Part shown: in pieces, positions 1 to 7,898 of the stretch | How positions within the stretch are numbered: the stretch's first letter is position 1 | Layout: each line of letters opens with the position of its first letter | From: CAIPFQ01 sp035480615 | GTDB lineage: Bacteria > Chlamydiota > Chlamydiia > Chlamydiales > SM23-39 | DNA length: 20,823 nt | Reading direction: 5' to 3' | Assembly: GCA_035480615.1 (NCBI GenBank) | Contig: DATIHO010000062.1 | Coordinates: forward strand, 1-20,823 | The notes under the pieces: generated by a model | The model's input: only the letters and a program-made list of their open reading frames with translations | Databases searched by the model: none | Told to the model about the DNA's origin: nothing | Program-made: the position numbers and the translations under genes

Positions 1-134
1 CCTGCAAAGTCGGTCCACCACAGAGATAGACACCACAGAGTCTGCGAAGCGCGGCAATTTTTGGGAGCGCGAGGGCTTCCCTCGCCTCTGTGGTATCAGT
101 CTCGGTGGTTATAATGAATTGCTGACTTTGCAGG
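1..134. repeat. Long imperfect palindrome (MITE-like or structured RNA)
   Basis: Outer arms CCTGCAAAGTC (1-11) and GACTTTGCAGG (124-134) are perfect inverted copies. Inside, 17-40 and 86-109 pair over 24 bases with about five mismatches, both built on ACCACAGAG. At the centre GCGAGGG (69-75) and CCCTCGC (79-85) form a perfect 7-bp stem with a 3-base loop. ACCACAGAG also occurs twice directly within the left arm (17-25 and 32-40). There is no coding sequence and no trailing T-run, so an ordinary terminator is unlikely. The left end coincides with the window edge, so the element may continue upstream. Confidence 0.75.
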
Positions 135-153
135 CCTCCTACTTCAGAGTGCT

Positions 154-179
154 TTGGCACGGTTTTTGCATCTTATAAT
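154..179 (+). promoter_or_regulatory. Putative promoter of the 63-residue gene
   Basis: A perfect -10 hexamer TATAAT lies at 174-179, 24 bases before the start codon at 204. The best -35 candidate, TTGGCA at 154-159, is only 14 bases away, which is short, so the -35 assignment is doubtful. Confidence 0.4.
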
Positions 180-203
180 AGATAGAAAACCATAGGTGCT
201 GCT

Positions 204-395
204 ATGAAACATAAGGATTTATTAAAAAAGCTCGCAAAGCTCGAGACAATCAATGATCAATTGGCGGCTGAACTCAATTACTTAGAGAAGCTGACCAAGG
301 CAATCGGTTTTTCCGAAGGGCTGAAAACCTTAAAAGCCGCGGCAATGGATATGCTGGAATCGGACAAAAAAAAAGATTTTAAAGATCCGAAATAG
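204..395 (+). CDS. Small charged helical protein, unknown function
   Basis: 63 residues, not recognised. The ATG is preceded by AGGTG at 194-198 with 5-base spacing, and further up by a perfect TATAAT, so it looks expressed. The protein is Lys/Leu/Glu-rich with heptad-like spacing of Leu and Ile over residues 5-35 (a possible short coiled coil) and a Lys/Asp-rich tail. It has no signal peptide or membrane segment. It runs convergently towards the SNF2 helicase gene, with 17 bases between the two stop codons. It could be a small regulator or a remnant; the function is unknown. Confidence 0.6.
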   Translation: MKHKDLLKKLAKLETINDQLAAELNYLEKLTKAIGFSEGLKTLKAAAMDMLESDKKKDFKDPK

Positions 396-400
396 CCGTA

Positions 401-419
401 TAAGAAGCTGCCCTAAAAC
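401..419. repeat. Short repeated motif at 3' gene end (copy 1)
   Basis: TAAGAAGCTGCCCTAAAAC at 401-419 matches TAAGAAGCTGTACTAAAAC at 20590-20608 in 17 of 19 positions. Each copy overlaps the stop codon of a gene: here the minus-strand helicase stop at 413-415, there the lptB stop. It resembles the GCTGTnCTAAAA ends seen on some insertion sequences, but no transposase is present. Confidence 0.5.
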
Positions 420-2794
420 AGACGCAACAAATCTTCTTCTGTCCAATGGAAGTTTTCCCCTTGGCTCAGAAGCTCTTCCGCAGCCTTGAGCTTATCTGCT
501 TTGAGCTGCAACATCTTCTCTTCGATCGTACCTAATGTAATATATCGTTTTGCAATGACGGTTTTCTTTTGCCCAATCCGATGCGCCCGATCAATTGCCT
601 GGTTTTCCACTGCATCATTCCACCATGGGTCAAGAAGAAGGACGTAATCCGCGGCTGTCAAATTGAGTCCAACGCCTCCGGCCTTGAGGCTCAATAAAAA
701 AAGAGAGACCTCTGAATCTTGTTGAAACTTTTGCACTTGCAGAGCTCTTTCTTCTTGCGAAAGGGTCCCATCTAAATAAAGAAACGGGATATTCAGCTCT
801 TTTCCAACCAGCTTGAGCATAGAACTAAATTGGCTATAAACCAGAATCTTCCTCTTTTCATTCAATGCCTCTTCAATATCTGAAAAGAGCCGCTCCATCT
901 TGGCGCCCCGCAACTCTTGCCCAATCAGGCGAGGGTCTGTACAAATCTGTCTAAGCCTTAAAATCGCCTCCAAAATCTCCATTCGATGCATGGAAGTGCC
1001 ATCTAGCGCCACTTTTTCCAAAAGTCCATTTTTAATTCCGTGCATATATGAATCATAGAGAGCCTGCTGTCCCTTTTCCATCTCAACCCAGGCAATTTGC
1101 TCCATTTTCTCAGGCAAATCGAGCTCCTCCTTTTTTCGCCGTAAAATAAATGGCGTGATTTGATGAACCGAAGCGAGTCCAGGCAATAGAAAGCGAAATT
1201 GCGATTCAATTTCTTCAGGCCGATTCTCCATGGGAGTTCCACTTAAAGCAATGCGAAAACGTCCTTTGAGACGATAAGCTGCTCGAGCTGTCTGAGTTGA
1301 GGCTGTTTTAATCGCATGAGATTCATCAAGAACGATCACTTCCCATTGAATTTGAGCGAGTCTCTCATCGCTTCGGAGCCGTGCGTAAGAAGTAATCACA
1401 CAATGGGCTAAATCCTCTACGCCCGTATATACCGTCGCAGGCATTTGTAAAAACTTTTCGATTTCTGCTTTCCACTGAAAAACCAGCGATGCGGGCGCTA
1501 CAATAAGAACCGGCAAATTTGTCCCAAGACAGGAAAAAAATGCCAGCACCTGAACCGTTTTTCCAAGCCCCATCTCATCAGCTAAAAGAGCTGAAAAGCC
1601 TTGGGTATATAAAAACCATAGCCAATCAAGCCCTTTTTGCTGATGAGGCAAAAGCGTTCCCAAAAAACTGGACTGTGCAGCTTTATGCTGCCTTTCTCCT
1701 CCCTCTTTAAATCCCAGGACAGTCCGAAACAGCGCCTGCTGCCACTTTGTGTCGTGACATTCCAAAAGAGGGATCAATTGAAAAGAAAGTTCCCGTCCCA
1801 TTTTTAATGTCTCGCCTATCCATGTCCCTTCAAAAACCTGTCCCTTTTTTTTATCGAGAAGGCCTGCGCTGCTCCCATCGATCTCTACCCAAAGGCTTTT
1901 TTTTGAAAGCGCATTGCTCACAAGACGGGCTCCTACTTCTTTTTCCTGAAATGTGATTGTTCCTCGAGCCGAGATGCTGTGCCCGTCCCCTTGTAATTCC
2001 CACTCGGTTTTCGTTTGCCGATATAACCTTTTTTTATGACTCAAGAAAATTTCCCAACCAACATCTAAAAGCAATTCAAGCGCTGCGCTCACCTTATCTT
2101 CCGGACAAAAATATTGGGCGTTTCCAACAATTGTACGGATATACCCAACATCGATGAGATCTTTTTCCCACTCTTTATTTTCTTGTGCAAGATGGGCGAG
2201 AGAGCCCGATGTATCCATCAAAAAAAGCTGCGGGACACTCTCGTTTTGGATCCATTCAATGGGGGGCTCTTCTTCGAGAAATCGTTTCTTTTGGATATTT
2301 TCCAATCCTTGAGGACCCTTCAAAAAAAACTCGACCCATCTCCACGAAACGGATGATTGGAGCGGAAAGGCGTGCGTCTGCCAGATACACCAACCTGGCA
2401 ATACTTTTTCACACATCTCCAGAGGGATGTCTTCTCCCTTGTAGTGCAAAAGAGCCCAAATACGCTCCCCGCTTCCTCTCCAGATCATTTTAGCTTTTAC
2501 GGTCCAATCGCAATGCAATGGAGCGTTATTATATCTTACCCTTCCCGTCTTTGCGATTGCCTGCATAGCGGAACATGCATCCTTCCAAGGAATATCGATG
2601 TGTTGAAAAGCAAGCGTTTCGAGTGTACGTGAAAAACGGGTTAAAATTTTTCGAAAAAGAAAAAGAGCTTCACGATCATCCTCCGTTGCAAGTTGAGACA
2701 AGGTATCCCAATAAAGAATGCGGCGAGAACCCTTTTCTTCAATTTTGACTGATAAAGCAGTCTCTTTAAAGGAAATTACGTACTGCAGTCGCAC
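413..2794 (-). CDS. SNF2/RapA-like DEAD/H helicase
   Basis: 793 residues. The C-terminal half is a complete SNF2-family ATPase motor: Walker A in DEMGLGKT (about 406-413), Walker B DESH (about 490-493), motif III SGTPMEN, and a second RecA-like lobe with SLKAGGVGLNLTAA, DPWWN and the family hallmark QAIDRAHRIGQ. The N-terminal ~380 residues are lineage-specific and I recognise no domain there, although bacterial SNF2 proteins often carry a SWIM or other N-terminal domain. The likely role is ATP-driven remodelling or translocation on nucleic acid, perhaps affecting transcription; the exact target is unknown. Its start overlaps the end of trhO by 19 bases, so the two are probably translated from one message. 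Chlamydiae carry SWI/SNF-like helicases as a rule. The length is normal and no frameshift is seen. Confidence 0.93.
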   Translation of the reverse strand: MRLQYVISFKETALSVKIEEKGSRRILYWDTLSQLATEDDREALFLFRKILTRFSRTLETLAFQHIDIPWKDACSAMQAIAKTGRVRYNNAPLHCDWTVKAKMIWRGSGERIWALLHYKGEDIPLEMCEKVLPGWCIWQTHAFPLQSSVSWRWVEFFLKGPQGLENIQKKRFLEEEPPIEWIQNESVPQLFLMDTSGSLAHLAQENKEWEKDLIDVGYIRTIVGNAQYFCPEDKVSAALELLLDVGWEIFLSHKKRLYRQTKTEWELQGDGHSISARGTITFQEKEVGARLVSNALSKKSLWVEIDGSSAGLLDKKKGQVFEGTWIGETLKMGRELSFQLIPLLECHDTKWQQALFRTVLGFKEGGERQHKAAQSSFLGTLLPHQQKGLDWLWFLYTQGFSALLADEMGLGKTVQVLAFFSCLGTNLPVLIVAPASLVFQWKAEIEKFLQMPATVYTGVEDLAHCVITSYARLRSDERLAQIQWEVIVLDESHAIKTASTQTARAAYRLKGRFRIALSGTPMENRPEEIESQFRFLLPGLASVHQITPFILRRKKEELDLPEKMEQIAWVEMEKGQQALYDSYMHGIKNGLLEKVALDGTSMHRMEILEAILRLRQICTDPRLIGQELRGAKMERLFSDIEEALNEKRKILVYSQFSSMLKLVGKELNIPFLYLDGTLSQEERALQVQKFQQDSEVSLFLLSLKAGGVGLNLTAADYVLLLDPWWNDAVENQAIDRAHRIGQKKTVIAKRYITLGTIEEKMLQLKADKLKAAEELLSQGENFHWTEEDLLRLF

Positions 2795-3708
2795 CGCTCG
2801 GCAGCTCTTTTTCTAAAAGGCTTCGCGTTTTCCTTGAATGGGCGCACCCGCCCATCTTGACAGGAATCCGAACAGCACCCTTTATGTTCCCTCAAACAAT
2901 TCAGACAGGAGAAGAAAAGGGCGTTGCAATCCATGTTTGCGCAGTTGTAATAGACATCATTTTTTGTTTTGCAAAATGAACAAAGAGCAATGATATCCTT
3001 TCGTTCATCCAATGGAATCACAAGCCGGTCATCAAAAACAAACAGTTTGCCCAGCCAGTGATCTCCCCCCTCTTCCAACCCATATTGAATCACTCCCCCG
3101 TCGAGTTGATAAACTTTTTGAAATCCCTCTTGTTTTAAAAAGGCCGAAAAGAATTCGCATCGAATGCCGCCGGTGCAATACATCATCACGGAAACTGTAG
3201 CCGGATCATGAGCTAGCTTTAGCTGCCTTGCATATTCAGGAAAATGGCGGAATTGCTCCAACTTGGGCAATTCAGCACCTTCGAAATGGCCCGCTTTCCA
3301 TTCATAGTCATTGCGGACGTCGAGAAGAAGAGTTTGCGGGGAACGGTTTTCCAACATCTTTTTCCAAATCGCGGGAGAAATAGGCTCTGCTCTTTGAGAA
3401 AAATCCACCGGTGCGTCGATCGCGACAAGCTGTTTGCGATATTTTACAGTCATCTTTGGAAACGGATGTTCGAGAGCCGGGTGAACTTTAAACGAAATGC
3501 GCGCAAAACGAGGGTCGGAGCGCAGCCAATCCATATATTGTTTTGCGTGCGAAATGCTGCCGCTCGACTGACCGTTAATCCCCTGCTGGGAAATGTAAAT
3601 GCGCCCCCGGAAATCCAGAGAGCTCAAAAATTCTTTATGATGCGCTACCAGATCATGGGGGTTTTCAATCTTCTCAATCGCGTAGTAAGCCAAAACCCAA
3701 TATTCCAT
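2776..3708 (-). CDS. trhO: tRNA uridine(34) hydroxylase (rhodanese family, UPF0176)
   Basis: 310 residues from the ATG at 3706-3708 (MEYWVLAYY, the usual family N-terminus). The frame is open further up, to an ATG at 3774, but that would overlap the rpsD promoter and add residues unlike the family. An N-terminal acylphosphatase-like domain is followed by a rhodanese domain with LLDVRNDYEW and the active-site loop CTGGIRCE (catalytic Cys about residue 178). A Cys-rich tail follows (CSFC, CANMDC, CLNC), typical of TrhO and possibly metal-binding. The enzyme hydroxylates U34 of certain tRNAs, the first step to (c)mo5U, using prephenate-independent chemistry. It overlaps the downstream helicase gene by 19 bases and is divergent from rpsD, a pairing I recall from Chlamydia (yceA-rs4). 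Confidence 0.93.
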   Translation of the reverse strand: MEYWVLAYYAIEKIENPHDLVAHHKEFLSSLDFRGRIYISQQGINGQSSGSISHAKQYMDWLRSDPRFARISFKVHPALEHPFPKMTVKYRKQLVAIDAPVDFSQRAEPISPAIWKKMLENRSPQTLLLDVRNDYEWKAGHFEGAELPKLEQFRHFPEYARQLKLAHDPATVSVMMYCTGGIRCEFFSAFLKQEGFQKVYQLDGGVIQYGLEEGGDHWLGKLFVFDDRLVIPLDERKDIIALCSFCKTKNDVYYNCANMDCNALFFSCLNCLREHKGCCSDSCQDGRVRPFKENAKPFRKRAAERCDCST

Positions 3709-3766
3709 AGACAGAAAGTCTACAATAACGGCAAATACTTCAGCAAGAGCCTTAAAAACGGGTGAC

Positions 3767-3795
3767 TTGCTCAAAAAACAGACATGCGGTATATT
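3767..3795 (+). promoter_or_regulatory. Putative sigma-70-type promoter of rpsD
   Basis: TTGCTC at 3767-3772 and TATATT at 3790-3795 are separated by exactly 17 bases. The start codon at 3831 follows after a 35-base gap containing GGAGA. The -10 matches 5/6, the -35 only 3/6. Confidence 0.5.
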
Positions 3796-3830
3796 TTCAT
3801 GCTTTAAACCGTTCTATTCTCGGAGAACCA

Positions 3831-4451
3831 ATGGCTCGTTATAGAGGTCCTAAAAATCGTATCGCCCGAAGATTCGCAACCAATATCTTCGGGAAAGCTC
3901 GTAATCCGCTGCTTCATAAACAACACCCTCCCGGCATGCACGGCGCGAAGCGAAAGAAAAAATCAGACTTCGGAATCCAGCTTGAAGAACGCCAAAAACT
4001 CAAGGCCGTCTACGGCATGATCAGCTATAAGCAATTGGTCAATGCCTACAAAAAAGCTGTGTTATCCAAAGGAAATACTGCAAAACTTTTTCTTGAACAG
4101 CTCGAATGCCGTCTGGACAATGTTGTCTATCGGCTTCGTTTCGCACCCACAATTTTTGCAGCTCAGCAGCTCGTCACCCACGGGCACGTCCAAGTCAATG
4201 GGAAAAAAGTGGATCGCCGCTCATTTTGTGTCCGTCCTGGCATGACCGTTGCGATAAAACCGGCGTCTCGCCAAATGAAATTGATCCTCCATGCGCAGGA
4301 ACAAGCAAACCGTGAAATTCCTACATATCTCTCTCTTGGAGAAGATAAATTTGCCGGATCCCTTGTCTCCTCTCCAGAGCTGGATCAAGTGCCCCTGCCT
4401 CTTCCCATTAATGTGCCATTGGTATGCGAATTCATTTCCCACAGCACTTAG
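3831..4451 (+). CDS. rpsD: 30S ribosomal protein S4
   Basis: 206 residues, start MARYRGPKNRIARRF with GGAG at 3821-3824 just upstream, so I use 3831 rather than an in-frame upstream ATG. It has the N-terminal S4 family region without a zinc Cys cluster, then the S4 RNA-binding domain (CRLDNVVYRLRFAPT, then QLVTHGHVQVNGKKVD). S4 binds 16S rRNA early in 30S assembly and in many bacteria represses its own operon. Here it stands apart from the alpha operon, as in chlamydiae. A small AT-rich gene starts 22 bases after its stop, so read-through transcription is likely. Confidence 0.97.
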   Translation: MARYRGPKNRIARRFATNIFGKARNPLLHKQHPPGMHGAKRKKKSDFGIQLEERQKLKAVYGMISYKQLVNAYKKAVLSKGNTAKLFLEQLECRLDNVVYRLRFAPTIFAAQQLVTHGHVQVNGKKVDRRSFCVRPGMTVAIKPASRQMKLILHAQEQANREIPTYLSLGEDKFAGSLVSSPELDQVPLPLPINVPLVCEFISHST

Positions 4452-4473
4452 AGACTGTTAGAAAAGGAGTGTT

Positions 4474-4884
4474 ATGTCAAATACAATTAACTGTCTGAAA
4501 ATACAAAATTTAAAAAGTGATATAAAAAATTTAAAAACAGACACAAAATATATATCACGTCGTATTTTGACTTTTGATTTACAAAACCACAACAATTTAA
4601 ATACAATAGATAAAAATATAAAAGAAATCAGACAATTATTTGAAAACAATGAAACGCGATTGTTTGCTATCAACGATAGGCTCCGTAGCCTCAGTTCGAC
4701 ATATTCTTTTCAGGATGTCACTGCACTGGAGACATCCTTTCGTCCTGACATAAACGCAATTTATACTATACACAAACAAAATAAGGAGCAGCTCACTTCA
4801 ATCTCGGACCGCATCCTTAGGGATATAATGCGCGAAGTGAGACGCGAAGTGATGCGCGAAGCAAGAGACAAATTGAACACATAA
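4474..4884 (+). CDS. AT-rich accessory coiled-coil protein, paralog A
   Basis: 136 residues, unknown function. A strong AAGGAG (4464-4469) precedes the ATG by 4 bases. The protein is rich in Asn, Ile, Lys and Leu with long helical stretches. It shares with the protein at 5056-5424 the pattern LNTIDK (42-47), an LR...YS..D(V/I)..ALE..F.P.I core, and IH.QN (99-103), so the two are diverged tandem paralogs. The C-terminus carries three 12-base repeats giving MREV/RREV/MREA, absent from the paralog. Base use is far more AT-rich than rpsD or murJ, suggesting transfer or weak selection. There is no signal peptide or membrane segment. It may be a secreted or host-directed protein, but nothing in the sequence proves this. 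Confidence 0.75.
   Translation: MSNTINCLKIQNLKSDIKNLKTDTKYISRRILTFDLQNHNNLNTIDKNIKEIRQLFENNETRLFAINDRLRSLSSTYSFQDVTALETSFRPDINAIYTIHKQNKEQLTSISDRILRDIMREVRREVMREARDKLNT
4828..4863 (+). repeat. Three tandem 12-bp repeats in coding sequence
   Basis: ATGCGCGAAGTG, AGACGCGAAGTG and ATGCGCGAAGCA lie end to end. They keep the reading frame and extend a charged helix by four residues each. They are far more GC-rich than the surrounding gene. Confidence 0.85.
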
Positions 4885-4957
4885 GCACCCGTGTGGATCA
4901 GGTTGTTTCGGTATAATCCCAAAAATCGACGATTCGACAACAGTCTCTCAAATTGCG

Positions 4958-4988
4958 AAATATTTTCAAATATCTTTTCAAAATATTT
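4958..4988. promoter_or_regulatory. Palindrome overlapping the promoter of paralog B
   Basis: AAATATTTT (4958-4966) and AAAATATTT (4980-4988) are perfect 9-bp inverted copies around a 13-base spacer. The right half overlaps the -35 box at 4987-4992. The placement suits an operator for a dimeric regulator, but AT-rich DNA yields such palindromes easily. Confidence 0.4.
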
Positions 4989-5015
4989 GACTATAATATT
5001 AAAAACATTTATAAT
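4987..5015 (+). promoter_or_regulatory. Near-consensus sigma-70 promoter for paralog B
   Basis: TTGACT (4987-4992) and TATAAT (5010-5015) are separated by 17 bases: 5/6 and 6/6 matches at ideal spacing. The expected start near 5022 gives a leader of about 34 bases with AAAGGA at 5045-5050. It is the best promoter match I found in the window. Confidence 0.75.
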
Positions 5016-5055
5016 GATGCAGAAGTATTATTAATTTTTAACTAAAAGGAATTGT

Positions 5056-5424
5056 ATGACAAATATATTTATACTTGACAATCAGACGCAATCATATGTA
5101 TTAAATAATATTAAAGATTTAGATAGTCAAATAAAAGACACAACAAATAAAATATCTAATTTTAAACCATTAAACACCATAGACAAAACATTAAAACAAA
5201 TATCCGAACTAACAAAACTCACTAAAGACGATGAAATTACAATTTCTGCTGTCCGCAGTGATCTCCGTAACACATTTGCTAAATATTCTATTGATGATAT
5301 CGGTGCATTGGAGGAAATCTTTAATCCTGCCATAAAAAAAATTGAGGATATACACATGCAAAATGAGCATCGTATCAACTCCATCTTGGTAAACACCCTT
5401 AATTGTGCGGGGATCAATTTTTGA
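5056..5424 (+). CDS. AT-rich accessory coiled-coil protein, paralog B
   Basis: 122 residues, unknown function, paralog of the protein at 4474-4884 (shared LNTIDK at 39-44, ALEEIFNPAI about 84-93, IHMQN at 99-103). AAAGGA with a 5-base spacer supports the ATG at 5056. It is mostly helical with Asp/Lys/Ile-rich heptads. It ends in NCAGINF, which is not a CaaX box. It has its own strong promoter, unlike paralog A, which sits just behind rpsD. It is convergent with murJ, with 11 bases between the stop codons. Codon use is strongly A/T-ending compared with flanking core genes. Confidence 0.75.
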   Translation: MTNIFILDNQTQSYVLNNIKDLDSQIKDTTNKISNFKPLNTIDKTLKQISELTKLTKDDEITISAVRSDLRNTFAKYSIDDIGALEEIFNPAIKKIEDIHMQNEHRINSILVNTLNCAGINF

Positions 5425-5435
5425 TAAGTGTATTA

Positions 5436-7025
5436 TTATTGCCTGAATGTTGCATCAACGGGCGCTGATTTTTGAGGCGCCTTCAGTATATACCGAAACA
5501 GCTGTGCGATGATGAAAAACGATCCCAAAAAAAGCAATCCTGTCCCAAAAAACTGGATGATTTGCTGTAAAAATCCACGAGACATTGCAACCTCTTTTCC
5601 AAAGCATATCTGCAATGAGGCATCTCCCCAAAAAGAGCTCCAGTAAATAGTCAATAGAGAGGCGAAGACGCAAGCTATGCCAAGTTTGATCAAATAAATA
5701 GCAAAACCGGGTTCAATGTGTTCTTTTTGAAAAAGGAAGATAAAATTCATCCAGGCGCTAGCACTGGTCGCAAGAGCAATACTGATTGGCCCCAAATGGA
5801 AAACGAACACAAGAAGAATATTCAATAAAATATTGATTCCAACGGAAACAAGGGAAGCCAAAGTGGGAGAAAAATACGACTTTTTTGCAAAATTTCCCGC
5901 AGCTAAAAGCAAAACAAAACTCGCAGGTATCAAACCTAGCCCATAACCCCAAAGGCAATACAGAGTCTGCCGAACGTCATCCGAGCTGAATTGCCCTCTG
6001 CCATAAAGAAGATTCAATCCGGAAGCGCCTACAATAAAAAGTCCAAATGTGCAAGGCGCCATGAAATTGGCCGATTGCTTTAATGAACTGGATAACAATG
6101 TTTTATAGCGCTCAACATTCCCTTCCCTACAGCAACGCGCAAGCGGGGGAAGCAAAGCTCCCGCAAGGGCGAGGCCGAAAAGGGCCAACGGAAGCTGTTC
6201 CAATCGGATTGCGTACCAAAGATATGTCGGGCCTGAAAGATCGGCGATCCTTGCAAAGACGGCATCCAGCGCACTATTGATCTGCATAGCTCCAACCCCT
6301 ACAATGCCTAACGCGGCCGCGCTCGCCATTTTTTTCCATTCCCCGGAAAATAGTTGAAGAGGATCTAAAGCATTTTGCTTTTGCATTTCTTTTCCAGCTT
6401 GCAACGCGGTGGCAGCCCATTGCACTGCAAAACCAAATGTAATCCCGATACTCAAAAACCGGATCGCCTTTACGATTGCAAACTGGCAAACGATCATTGC
6501 TGTGAGAATCCAAATAAAATTAAACAAAACCGGAGATGCTGCTGGAGCAAAATATTTTTTTTGACATTGAAGAAAAGTCGCATTCAGGGCAGATAAACAA
6601 ATAAAAAACAGACCCGGAACCATCCACATGGCGAGCTCTGCAATTTCACGCCACGCAGGGTCCATGAACTCTAAACAAAACCAAAAAATCACTTCAATCA
6701 ATAGAACGATAGATCCAAGCAAAGCAGCAAGCGAGTAAACGGAATCGCGATAAAAGCTGAAAGCCGCCTTGTGGCTGTGACCTCTGAGCGTTTCAAAATG
6801 GGGGATAAATCCTGCCTGAAGATTCCCTTCCCCAAAAAGCCGCCGCAGCAAATTAGCCAGTCGATATGCTACCATGAAAGCAGCCACTTCCGGCGCTGCT
6901 CCAAAACAAAACGCCATTGCAATATCTCTGAAAAGCCCGCTTAACCTGCTCAAAGCGGTTCCAGCAAAGAATTGTTTAGCAGATCTTAGAATAGAAAAAG
7001 AAGTGTCTTCCATTGTATTAATCAT
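5436..7025 (-). CDS. murJ: Lipid II flippase MurJ (MviN)
   Basis: 529 residues if the ATG at 7023-7025 is used; another ATG at 7011-7013 would give 525. The longer open frame up to 7259 lies inside nfo and is not family-like. The N-terminal signature RLSGLFRDIAMAFCFGA followed by RLANLLRRLFGEGNLQAGFIPHF is diagnostic of MurJ. Around 13-14 hydrophobic segments follow, as expected for the MOP-superfamily fold. It flips lipid II across the inner membrane for peptidoglycan synthesis, which fits dapB in the same window. It is divergent from nfo with only 24 bases between the starts, so the two promoters must overlap the genes. Confidence 0.95.
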   Translation of the reverse strand: MINTMEDTSFSILRSAKQFFAGTALSRLSGLFRDIAMAFCFGAAPEVAAFMVAYRLANLLRRLFGEGNLQAGFIPHFETLRGHSHKAAFSFYRDSVYSLAALLGSIVLLIEVIFWFCLEFMDPAWREIAELAMWMVPGLFFICLSALNATFLQCQKKYFAPAASPVLFNFIWILTAMIVCQFAIVKAIRFLSIGITFGFAVQWAATALQAGKEMQKQNALDPLQLFSGEWKKMASAAALGIVGVGAMQINSALDAVFARIADLSGPTYLWYAIRLEQLPLALFGLALAGALLPPLARCCREGNVERYKTLLSSSLKQSANFMAPCTFGLFIVGASGLNLLYGRGQFSSDDVRQTLYCLWGYGLGLIPASFVLLLAAGNFAKKSYFSPTLASLVSVGINILLNILLVFVFHLGPISIALATSASAWMNFIFLFQKEHIEPGFAIYLIKLGIACVFASLLTIYWSSFWGDASLQICFGKEVAMSRGFLQQIIQFFGTGLLFLGSFFIIAQLFRYILKAPQKSAPVDATFRQ

Positions 7026-7049
7026 ACCGGATCTATTAACATTGTTGCC

Positions 7050-7898
7050 ATGATGAAACCCATTTGGCTCGGAGCTCACACATCTGCTGCAGGGGGCTCT
7101 TTCAATGCTTTGTATCAGGGGATGGAGATTGGCGCGACCTCCATCCAGCTTTTTACAAGCAATCAAAAACAATGGCAAGGGCGAACAATCAGCGAAGAAG
7201 AAATCCGGCTTTGGGAAAAAGCTCTTGAAGAAACAGGCATCCGGGAAGTGATGAGCCACGATAGCTACTTGATCAATTTAGGTTCGCCCAAGGCGGAAAT
7301 TCTCCATAAAAGCCGCGAAGCGTTTCGCGAAGAGATCGAAAGATGCCACCTTTTGAATATCCCTTATTTAAACTTTCATCCGGGAGCGGCAACCGATAAC
7401 GATACTGACAGGTGTATCGCGACGATTATCCAAAGCCTTCTGGCATTCGAACCACTTCTGCAAAAAGGAGCCACCCGCCTCCTCATGGAGACCACGGCAG
7501 GTCAAGGAACCAGCGTCGGCCATCGGTTCGAACACCTAGCGCAGATCATTTCCGGCTTGCATCAAACAATCCCTATCGGAGTCTGCATCGATACGTGTCA
7601 TATTTTCGTTGCAGGTTACGATATCCGGGGAGCCGGATGGGAACCCGTGCTTGAAGAGTTCGATCGGGTCATTGGGTTATCTCATCTTTTCGCGTTCCAT
7701 TTGAACGATTCGCAAAAAGATTTAGGCGCCCGAGTCGACCGGCATGCAGGCATTGGATGTGGAAAAATCGGCTTAGAGTCTTTTGCATATCTCATGAAAT
7801 TACCGAGATTAAGAGATTTACCCAAATATTTGGAAACGCCCGTTGGACTCAGCGGCTGGAAAAATGAAATCATGGAATTACGAAAGTTGGCAGAATGA
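7050..7898 (+). CDS. nfo: Endonuclease IV (AP endonuclease)
   Basis: 282 residues, full length for the family. The metal-site motifs are present in order: GAHTSAAGG near the N-terminus, NFHPGA, LLMETTAGQGTSVG, CIDTCHIFVAGYD, AFHLNDSQKDLGARVDRHAGIG, and LETP near the end. It cleaves DNA 5' of abasic sites in base-excision repair and needs three zinc ions. The start could be 7050 or the next codon 7053; no strong ribosome binding site is visible. It overlaps asnS by 4 bases (ATGA), indicating coupling. It is next to murJ, as I recall from Chlamydia. Confidence 0.95.
   Translation: MMKPIWLGAHTSAAGGSFNALYQGMEIGATSIQLFTSNQKQWQGRTISEEEIRLWEKALEETGIREVMSHDSYLINLGSPKAEILHKSREAFREEIERCHLLNIPYLNFHPGAATDNDTDRCIATIIQSLLAFEPLLQKGATRLLMETTAGQGTSVGHRFEHLAQIISGLHQTIPIGVCIDTCHIFVAGYDIRGAGWEPVLEEFDRVIGLSHLFAFHLNDSQKDLGARVDRHAGIGCGKIGLESFAYLMKLPRLRDLPKYLETPVGLSGWKNEIMELRKLAE

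Noticed and set aside
3762..3830. N-terminal extension of S4
   Set aside because: It would overlap the rpsD promoter; MARYRGPKNR with GGAG before it is the family start.
5400..5424. CaaX box in paralog B
   Set aside because: It ends NCAGINF; the Cys is at position -6, not -4.
7026..7259. N-terminal extension of MurJ
   Set aside because: This stretch lies antisense within nfo and has no MurJ-like sequence.
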